A stretch of 64,000 bases of DNA from Acanthosoma haemorrhoidale (lineage: Eukaryota; Arthropoda; Insecta; Hemiptera; Acanthosomatidae), in assembly GCA_930367205.1 (NCBI GenBank), contig OV884015.1:79313341-79377340 (forward strand). The letters run 5' to 3'. Shown piece after piece: positions 57,803 through 64,000 of this stretch. The position numbers were made by a program, and so were the translations under genes. Position 1 is the stretch's first letter; the number at the start of each line of letters is the position of its first letter. Below the pieces are notes generated by a model. It was not told the origin of the DNA. It saw only the letters and a list, made by a program, of their open reading frames with translations, and made no database searches.

Positions 57803-58863
57803 TTTTTTTGTTCTGTATTTAGATCTACTTCTAATACTGAGTTGCTTCCCAGTATTCTAGTTTCATATTTGTCTTTCTTTTTAAACCAGCATGAAGCTTC
57901 TGGATGATATCTGATGCCTTTGTTTAATTGTTCACAATTATTGCATGGCTTTTTTTCTTGAAATTTATTTTTACTAAAAAGTTTTTCATCTTTCTTTTTC
58001 ATAAAATTATTTTTGTTCGCTAGACCCTCACATTTTCTAATTTCATGAAGTAATTTGGTCGAATTCTCACATTTTTCCTTATCTAACTTATTTCTAATGA
58101 ACTCAGGTAAGCCTGCAGCTATAAGCATCACTAAAGTCTGTGAACTAATATTCTCATCCATATCTAACAATAATTTCTCTTTTTTCATGGCGTATTCCAT
58201 CAGTAGACCTTCTTTAAACCTATATGATATAGCATGCATTCCTGTACTCCATCCTTGGTCTTCAAAAGTTTCCAAAAATTTTTCTTTCCACTCAGACCAC
58301 ACAGAGTCCATTGTTAATATTGTTAGGGTTGCTGAGTACCAGTCTAAGCATGACTTTTCCAAAAACAACCTTAATATCTCAATCATATTACTGTCTGCAT
58401 TGATTCCACATCTTCTACATTCTTTCTCAAACATCTCTAGCCACTGTTTAGCATTTGAGTGTTTACATGTAAACTTCTCAACCATGAACTTCTCTGCTAT
58501 ATGTTTTAAATTTAGCTCATTCTTTTGTGTGGATTCAACCATCTTATCTTTATTCACTACTTGTTCTAAATATAAATTATCAAACATTACATTACCTTCT
58601 TCATCAAAATATATTGTTTTCATTTTCTCGGTTAATGTAATCCACACACTCTTCTGTTGACCTCTTTGAGTAAAACTGTTCCTCAATCTTTTATAAATAA
58701 GTGTCTTAGTCAATTCTTCATGATCACTCATAAAGCTTTTCTCTAGGGGCAACACATATTCTTCATTTTCCTCTGTCTTAATTGTGGTAATTGAGAGAAC
58801 ATTTGTCTTCTTATCCTTCGGTGATCCCACAAAGTTAATGGTGAATTGCAGTCTTTTCGCCAT
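57796..58863 (-). CDS. gag: Gag structural protein
   Basis: 355 aa starting MAKRLQFTINFVGSPKDKK at the ATG 20 nt inside the 5' LTR edge; longer frames begin only at a TTG inside the LTR. The middle (about 120-270) has the helical capsid pattern of Gypsy Gag, including WLEMFEKECRRCG, SCLDWYSATL, WKEKFLETFEDQGW and AGLPEFIRNKL. Near the C-terminus is a Cys/His cluster C-x2-C-x9-H-x4-C, a variant of the C-x2-C-x4-H-x4-C zinc knuckle. It should form the particle and bind RNA. The stop TAA at 57796-57798 lies two codons after a slippery heptamer leading into pol. Confidence 0.9.
   Translation of the reverse strand: MAKRLQFTINFVGSPKDKKTNVLSITTIKTEENEEYVLPLEKSFMSDHEELTKTLIYKRLRNSFTQRGQQKSVWITLTEKMKTIYFDEEGNVMFDNLYLEQVVNKDKMVESTQKNELNLKHIAEKFMVEKFTCKHSNAKQWLEMFEKECRRCGINADSNMIEILRLFLEKSCLDWYSATLTILTMDSVWSEWKEKFLETFEDQGWSTGMHAISYRFKEGLLMEYAMKKEKLLLDMDENISSQTLVMLIAAGLPEFIRNKLDKEKCENSTKLLHEIRKCEGLANKNNFMKKKDEKLFSKNKFQEKKPCNNCEQLNKGIRYHPEASCWFKKKDKYETRILGSNSVLEVDLNTEQKNE
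57802..57808 (-). promoter_or_regulatory. -1 ribosomal frameshift heptamer
   Basis: A AAA AAC in the gag reading phase (gag codons CAA AAA AAC GAA TAA). Slipping back one base enters the pol frame, which is then open to 54761. This is one of the strongest known -1 slippery sequences. A downstream pseudoknot was not assessed. Confidence 0.8.
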
Positions 58864-58873
58864 TGTAACTCCT

Positions 58874-58883
58874 ATTGTCGTTT
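58874..58883 (-). promoter_or_regulatory. Self-complementary primer binding site
   Basis: AAACGACAAT directly adjoining the 5' LTR in element orientation, complementary to ATTGTCGTTT inside the LTR. It does not begin with TGG, so it cannot pair with a tRNA CCA end. Position and match are as in Tf1/sushi self-priming elements. Confidence 0.65.
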
Positions 58884-59200
58884 TGTAAGACAATTATTGA
58901 AGGTGGGGTGAATAAACTGAAATCAGTTTCTCTGTAAACAAAGTTAGCAATTTTATTCACTATATATTATATTATAACAATTATTAATATTGATTTACAC
59001 AATCTTACCTGTAAACAAAGAAACGACAATTACAGTTTCTAGCTATCAATTCTCTATTTACACTATTTTATTTCACACACTATTTACATGTTCTGTTATC
59101 TCACATAACCTTCTCTATCTGATAACTGATGCTCCATCTGGTGGGGGCCAGTGGAAGCAGCACGGCAAATTCAAATGAAAGAGAGATCACTTTCATTACA
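58884..59200 (-). repeat. 5' LTR (317 bp)
   Basis: Identical by eye to 54408-54724. In this locus it also serves as the 3' LTR of a truncated upstream copy, since a polypurine tract and pol 3' end (59201-59424) adjoin it. Confidence 0.95.
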
Positions 59201-59424
59201 TCTCCCCTCTCCGAGGTGAAAATTCTTTGAAAATTTTCAGTCTGGTAATATTGGAAGTAATTTTGTTATGTGAAAGAATCCAGTTTCTTGCTTTCCTCTT
59301 CCGGTATTTATTTTATATATTGAATTTGATATCTTTTCTGTTATTTCAAAGGGACCAATTTTTAATTCATCTAGTTTATTCCTGTTCAATTTGTTGCCAT
59401 TTTCTATATACACTGTATCTCCTG
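59201..59424 (-). mobile_element. Truncated second copy: pol 3' end and polypurine tract
   Basis: Identical by eye to 54725-54948 and then stops abruptly at 59424. It encodes the last 60-odd residues of Pol (GDTVYIENGNKLNRNK onwards, with the GPF motif). The locus is thus int(partial)-LTR-int-LTR, as left by LTR-LTR recombination between elements, or by insertion plus deletion. Confidence 0.9.
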
Positions 59425-60015
59425 GGTTTGATAAAAAATAACGAGAATTTTTATTTATCTTTCTCATCGATACCAATTTTTCCCCTTTAAAGTACTCCCC
59501 CTCAGATATAGTAAACTTGTGCCAGCGCTTTTTCCAATCTTTGAAGCACTTTTCAAAATAGCTCTTAGATCCTTCAGCGATTCTTCTTTTATGCCATATA
59601 CGGTGTCAAAACGTCGTCCTTTCATAGTTTTTTTCAACTTCGGAAACAAAACGAAGTCGTAGGGAGCCGGTCCGGAATATTGCGGCTGAGGTAGCAGTGT
59701 GGTTTTTTGCTCAAAAATTACGAATCAGTAAGGTGTGAGAGAGAGCGTTACCGTGATTCAATTTCCACGAATTCGGTCGTTTTCGTCGGATCGCTTCTCG
59801 TAAACGGCGCATTACTTCGAAGTGATATACTTTATTCGAATCGAATAAAACAGTAGAAGAACTTTTCGAATGCGCTATCATCATCTTCAACGTCTTCACG
59901 GCCCTCTTTGAAACATCTATACCACTCATAAACTGTTGCTTTATTCATGGTAGATTCACCAAAGGCCACTCGTAAATATAATATACACCTCCTACACGGG
60001 ATATCCTGGGATAGA
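59425..60015 (-). pseudogene. Mariner transposase, deleted and frameshifted
   Basis: Minus-strand relic. The N-terminal end has VAFGESTMNKATVYEWYRCFKEG and REDVEDDD (about 59970-59860). Then, after a large internal deletion, come VYHFEVMRRLREAIRRKRP near 59820 and NHGNALSHTLL, where the conserved HDNAPAH has lost its D. After more frameshifts come FPKLKKTMKGRRFDTVYG near 59640 and the C-terminal EGEYFKGEKLVSMR and NKNSRYFL near 59480. It is cut at 59425 by the LTR-element copy, so the 3' inverted repeat is missing. Clearly mariner (irritans/mellifera-like), inactive. Confidence 0.85.
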
Positions 60016-60017
60016 TA

Positions 60018-60124
60018 CACAGGTGGTCTGAAAAGTTTCCGACCTCAACATGAAGATGATAATAAAATAAATAAAAGCTAAAATAAAAGCTTTGTTAGGT
60101 CGGAAACTTTTCAGACCACCCTCT
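60018..60124. mobile_element. Mariner-type MITE, complete copy 3
   Basis: 107 bp between TA dinucleotides (60016-60017 and 60125-60126). Inverted ends share GGTGGTCTGAAAAGTTTCCG and a further four bases. The interior is AT-rich. Complete member of the family at 3616 and 51403, lying 2 bp from the mariner transposase relic. Confidence 0.85.
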
Positions 60125-60171
60125 TATATTGAAGTCAATTTTCCATAAAAATCCAGGAAACTGTATTAATA

Positions 60172-60252
60172 TTTCACTCTGTATTGAACTGATCTGCTTC
60201 AAATGACCGTTCTTTTCTTGTTCCTTAGGAAAAGTTTTGGAAATCTATTGGT
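60172..60252 (+). pseudogene. CR1-like LINE ORF2 C-terminus, fragment 3
   Basis: 81 bp almost identical to 53332-53412 (one substitution seen, creating a stop: CCTTGGG to CCTTAGG). It is cut off at a family A retroelement tail. Confidence 0.65.
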
Positions 60253-60261
60253 ATTGGAAAT

Positions 60262-60435
60262 CTTTTTTTTTTTTTTTTTTTTTTTTTTCCCTAAGTTCTC
60301 AAGTTAGAAATTCAGGATGAGGGAAAAATATAGAATATTTAGATTAATCGGATCCTTATACTAGGAGTACCTGCTTGAAGGTGGTGTGAGAGGATTAAGG
60401 GGTGTGGGAAGCCTCGGAGGAGGTTGGTTGTTTCG
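60262..60435 (-). mobile_element. Retroelement 3' tail, family A, copy 4
   Basis: Poly-T at about 60266-60288, then CCTAAGTTCTCAAGTTAG, TTAATCGGATCCTTATAC, GCTTGAAGGTGGTGTGAGAG. Close match to 29077-29230. It sits inside the CR1-like fragment that precedes it. Confidence 0.7.
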
Positions 60436-61396
60436 GTGCGGAATCTGCAAACATAAAACTTTATCTTTCCATTTCTAGAACAACTAATATTACTTTGGCA
60501 ATGAGACTTAATATGTATATTGGTTTAAAAATGAAAAGCTAACGAAAATATGTCAATATGAAAACAGTTGCTTGATTTATAAATGCACCTTCCACGGGCA
60601 CTTCACATTCATAAATGAACATATACGGCTCTGCCCTAAGATATTTGAATCCTAAACCCAAACATGTTTAAATGATGTCTAGGTTCAAACACAACGTAAA
60701 CAAAATAGTAAATTACTATTGGTATATTTTAGCGTTGAAACCCTTAGATTGTCACCATTGGATCTGTCATGGTTTTCAGTCCAAAAGGCTTGAAAACTTA
60801 AATTTAATTTGACAGCGCTAATCAGTTGTATCAATTTTGTAATAAGAAAATTTTATATTGGGTGAAGTATATGAGGAATAAAACATTTAAAAGTTATCCT
60901 ATGGACAAAAGTGGGAATGCGGACATGAAAATGAAATTACATTTGTTATGACAACCAGAATTCCGATGCTAACGATTGGAAGACTTATTTTATTTTGGCA
61001 ACATCACTCAAAAGTAAATTGGTATAATTTTCTTGTGACCGTATTTATTGGTCATGAGTAATACATTGAAATAATGCAGGGAAGTATGAAATAAATGAAT
61101 AACATAGTAAAAGGAGCAACAAATGATTCAACAAAACTACTAATTTATTTCAGTATATTGCTATTATTATTAAATTGTATTTTTTATTTGATATATTCAT
61201 TTTTTTTTAGCTTTAGGTTAGTTAGAGAATGCGATAGGTTGAAGGCAATGTTGAAACATTGTCCAATAAATAAATCAACTTCGATTGCCTTGAATATTTT
61301 TTTAGTTCTTATTTAGCCGTCAAGTATCGTCATTTCTGTTGCCAAAATGTCAGTCAAGAATGTTTGGTCTTTATGCTTAACTTAATGGCTAATTAC
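60436..61396. other. AT-rich intergenic DNA
   Basis: Nothing recognised. Confidence 0.4.
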
Positions 61397-62230
61397 TAGG
61401 GCTGGGATTTACATATATTCCTAAGAGAAATTTTTTTTTCTATACGATTACTATACTTTCTTCCTATGAACAATTGTAAATATAGTATGAATGATGACAT
61501 TTATCTCAATTACTTATTGCCTTATAAAAGGCAGATTGTAATTTTAGCACAATAAAGGATTATATATATATAAAAAAAAAAAATAAAATAAAATTGATTG
61601 AAACTGAAAAAAAAAAAAAAAAAAAACTGATACTTTCTAAGGAATTTTAATTGAATTCAGCCTAAATTTATTTCACATATTTATAAATATTTCATACATG
61701 TCCTTGTATTTTTCGTTAGATATTTCTTTTTTTTTTTAAGTAAAATAATGACTTTCAATTAAATGATGTCCTAAATATACGGAATTGGCCTGTCACTTCA
61801 AGGAAAAACTATTCACAACCTAAATAAATGTTGTAAAAAAAGGAAAAGTAGCTACTGTAACTTATTACTATTATAAAAATTTTATTTTTATGAAAAGTAA
61901 ATAAAAGACCTATCAAACGTAGGAACAGTATCCACGAGTATCTAGAAGGCCGGAGGTCTGGTTTAGTATTCACGAAACATTTGTGAAAAAGCTACGCCGT
62001 ACTTCTGATCTAAATTTTTTTTTTTGAACTACCGATGTCACTGAAAATTGCTTTTAAATAATAAACAATAGTTAAAGGATTGACTAAAAAGAATTGAACA
62101 TTAAAAGATTGATTTTCAACACGCGATCTCAACATCATGTATTTTTAAACTATTGGGAAAAAATCACAACTGTGTTAAACTGTTTCTGAGCTGTGGCAAC
62201 ATTTGTTATTACATATTAATCCCAGCCCTA
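61397..62230. mobile_element. Inverted-repeat element (hAT-like ends) with nested tail
   Basis: Starts TAGGGCTGGGATTTA and ends TTAATCCCAGCCCTA, a 15-bp inverted repeat with one mismatch. About 834 bp including a nested family C tail at 61472-61626. The TAGGGCTG start is like the hAT element at 19427. Flanking 8-mers do not match, so the superfamily is tentative. No transposase frame. Confidence 0.55.
61472..61626 (+). mobile_element. Retroelement 3' tail, family C, nested copy
   Basis: TTGTAAATATAGTATGAATG, TTTATCTCAATTACTTATTG, GGCAGATTGTAATTTTAGCA, AATAAAATTGATTGAAACTG and poly-A to 61626. Very close to the 3' 120 bp of the 32-kb copy. 5'-truncated and inserted in the element at 61397-62230. 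Confidence 0.8.
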
Positions 62231-62800
62231 TTCAATTCATCTTTTATGAATTGACTGGCATTTCATTAATCCGCCGATTCTTCGGCACCATGTTTGTAGT
62301 TGAGTGGAGCGAATTGTCCTGAAAAGCGATGAAACAGTCAGTCATCTGTCAACTGACTGATGAGGCACCTTTCTGAATAGGTTCGTTTACGTTGCCAATG
62401 AAGTGGTAAACACCTGCTGAGATATGAGATTTGTTGTTGTTTATTGCACAGTTCGGACCAATAATTCGTTAGTGGAGTTGGCGGATTCAGAGATCGTTTG
62501 CGGTCCATTGAGGCAGGTAATGCCATCAGGACAGTCTACGTGGGGGGGAGGGTGCGATATTGAATACCCCTCTTGCTCTGGGGTTAGGGGGGGAGGAGGC
62601 ACTTGATGAGCAGCCGGACGTCATAGGAGAAACTAATTACAGAAGGGCCTTACGTGGAAGGCCTCCGGGATCCTGGACCCCAGTACCCAATAATCGCTGT
62701 CTCCTGGATATGCGTGGCATCACTCGTCTGTTTGCTCCTTCGGGGTCACTCCTGGATCTTGATTTTGGAAGTTATTTGATTGCAATCGGACTTTATTAAA
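62231..62800. other. GC-richer island
   Basis: Contains an 8-bp inverted repeat CAGTCAGT (62335-62342) / ACTGACTG (62352-62359) around CTGTCA, and a G-rich string near 62540-62600. Overlapping frames lack domains. Confidence 0.35.
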
Positions 62801-64000
62801 TCTTACACGAGAATAAATCTATTAAATAATATTTATGAACCCGTGCAAACAAATTAAAACAGAGCGAAATTCATAACTGCTACCGAAACATAATAATAGT
62901 ACGCAAATTCGTCTGTACTGAGCATACACATTACTTATAAGTAATTCTAACACTAATCTGCCAACTGTAATTGATCAAAAAAAAATTGCGAACATGTTTT
63001 TTAAACACAAAAGCTATATTAATAAGGATATGTAGCTCTACTTAATATTATAAAGAAATACTAATTTTGAAATGTAAAGTGTCAATTAATGAAATGGATA
63101 ATTTTTTTTTTATAGTTCATTAACAAAGTATAAAACTTTGTAACCCAAGCACGGCTGTGTGCAACTTATATTGTGAACTCAACTTTTTTTTAATGACTTT
63201 TGTGATTTAAATGGATAAAAAAAAAATTACTAATTAACTGAAAAAACTTTTAAATGTCAAAACAATTAAGCCATTAATTATGAAATGGGTACAATGACCA
63301 CCTGGTTTACTATCATGAGGAAATTCGCATTAAATATTGTGTTAAAGTGGTCTTTGTTGTAATCCAGTGCTGAAAGAGTTTATCCAATTTAAGTTGTCTC
63401 AAATTTCGTCTCTGCCTCCTCGATTTTAAAATTGATTAACATTGAAATCTTTAAATTTCTTAGATGGTCATTCGTGTTCCATATAATAAGCATTGACCTT
63501 CAGGAATACGGAAGTTGAAATTTTATGATCTTATGGAATTTTCAAAACGGAAGGAAATATAAATAATTGTGGCTTACAAGGCTTTACAATATTACCTGCA
63601 CCCACCTAGTCGGTTTGTAGGATTTTCAAATACTACAAAATATTAGATTTCGTATTTCATTCCAGTCATTTGATAAAAAGGAATGAAGAAATACTGGGAT
63701 TATCCTGAGCTCAAATCCCAACCCTGACTATAGGCAAAGCAATATGTGTGTCAATAAGCAATATTTTCTAGAATATTTAGTAAAAGGAATAGACAAAAAT
63801 TTTCAGTAGACACTTTTTATTTATTCTGATATTTTTTTTTTAAATAACACTTTAATTTAACTAAATGATTATCATTATGAATATCTGACATGCAGGATAG
63901 GTATATTATTTATTGTTGGTATGTTATTTTTATATTATTTTGTTGTGAATTAGGAGTTTATAGTCGTTCATTGATCGATAGCCCAGTCAAATTGTACTTA
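62801..64000. other. AT-rich intergenic DNA
   Basis: Nothing recognised to the end of the window. Confidence 0.4.

Larger units (their letters stand above)
54408..59200 (-). mobile_element. Complete Ty3/Gypsy-like LTR retrotransposon
   Basis: A 4,793-bp element: 5' LTR (58884-59200), gag, pol, polypurine tract, 3' LTR (54408-54724). The LTRs begin TGTAA and end TTACA in element orientation and I see no difference between them over 317 bp. gag and pol are each uninterrupted. No env and no chromodomain. Gene order PR-RT-RNase H-IN places it in Ty3/Gypsy (Metaviridae). Identical LTRs and intact frames imply a very recent insertion. Confidence 0.95.

Noticed and set aside
58055..58660. 201-codon plus-strand frame opposite gag
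   Set aside because: Antisense shadow of an intact gag. Composition follows from gag codons.
58874..58890. Ordinary tRNA primer binding site
   Set aside because: Sequence next to the LTR lacks TGG. The match to the LTR itself explains it better.
54408..59200. Endogenous retrovirus with envelope
   Set aside because: No frame follows integrase. Pol ends 36 bp before the 3' LTR.

Overview
This looks like AT-rich eukaryotic nuclear DNA, most likely from an insect. It carries a Tc1-like transposase relic, a mariner relic, an insect-type DUF4817 transposase relic, hAT-like ends, Jockey/CR1/RNase H-type LINE 3' fragments and Ty3/Gypsy sequences. I see no host gene that I would defend: no bacterial-style gene order, no rRNA, no intact tRNA, no multi-exon gene. 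Most open frames longer than 60 codons are chance frames or antisense shadows. The species cannot be named from the sequence.

Layout. 1-4.3 kb: a 235-bp duplicated block, retroelement tails, a (CT)n tract and a small mariner-type MITE. 4.3-17 kb: a Jockey-like reverse transcriptase 3' end on the minus strand (about 5.8-6.4 kb), several GC-richer islands in AT-rich DNA, and a 351-bp inverted-repeat element at 11.5 kb. 17.0-19.1 kb: an array of five related exon-like modules, three on the minus strand and two on the plus strand. 19.4-20.6 kb: a hAT-type non-autonomous element with a perfect 8-bp target duplication. 21.3-22.5 kb: a broken Tc1-like transposon. 26-27 kb: a Gypsy pol tail and LTR remnants. 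33.9-34.8 kb: an internally deleted DUF4817/mariner-related element. 46-53 kb: LINE fragments, a tandem repeat and GC-richer islands, one holding four TAATGG homeodomain cores in 46 bp.

The best-supported active-looking unit is at 54.4-59.4 kb, a minus-strand Ty3/Gypsy-like LTR retrotransposon with 317-bp LTRs that read as identical, an intact gag, and an intact protease-RT-RNase H-integrase frame. Three linked features stand out. (1) There is no tRNA-type primer binding site. Instead the 10 bases touching the 5' LTR are complementary to 10 bases inside the LTR, starting 30 bp downstream of a TATA-like box, as expected for Tf1/sushi-type self-priming. (2) The gag stop is preceded by a classical A AAA AAC slippery heptamer that leads into the pol frame by a -1 shift. 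(3) Upstream of the 5' LTR lies 224 bp of another copy's pol 3' end, giving a tandem, 5'-truncated arrangement whose edge is fused in frame to a mariner transposase C-terminus.

The rest reads as a gene desert or very long intron. GC-richer islands, some with clustered homeodomain, AP-1, nuclear-receptor and Forkhead-like motifs, sit between transposon debris. That would fit a regulatory domain of a developmental gene, but this is inference and needs comparative alignment.
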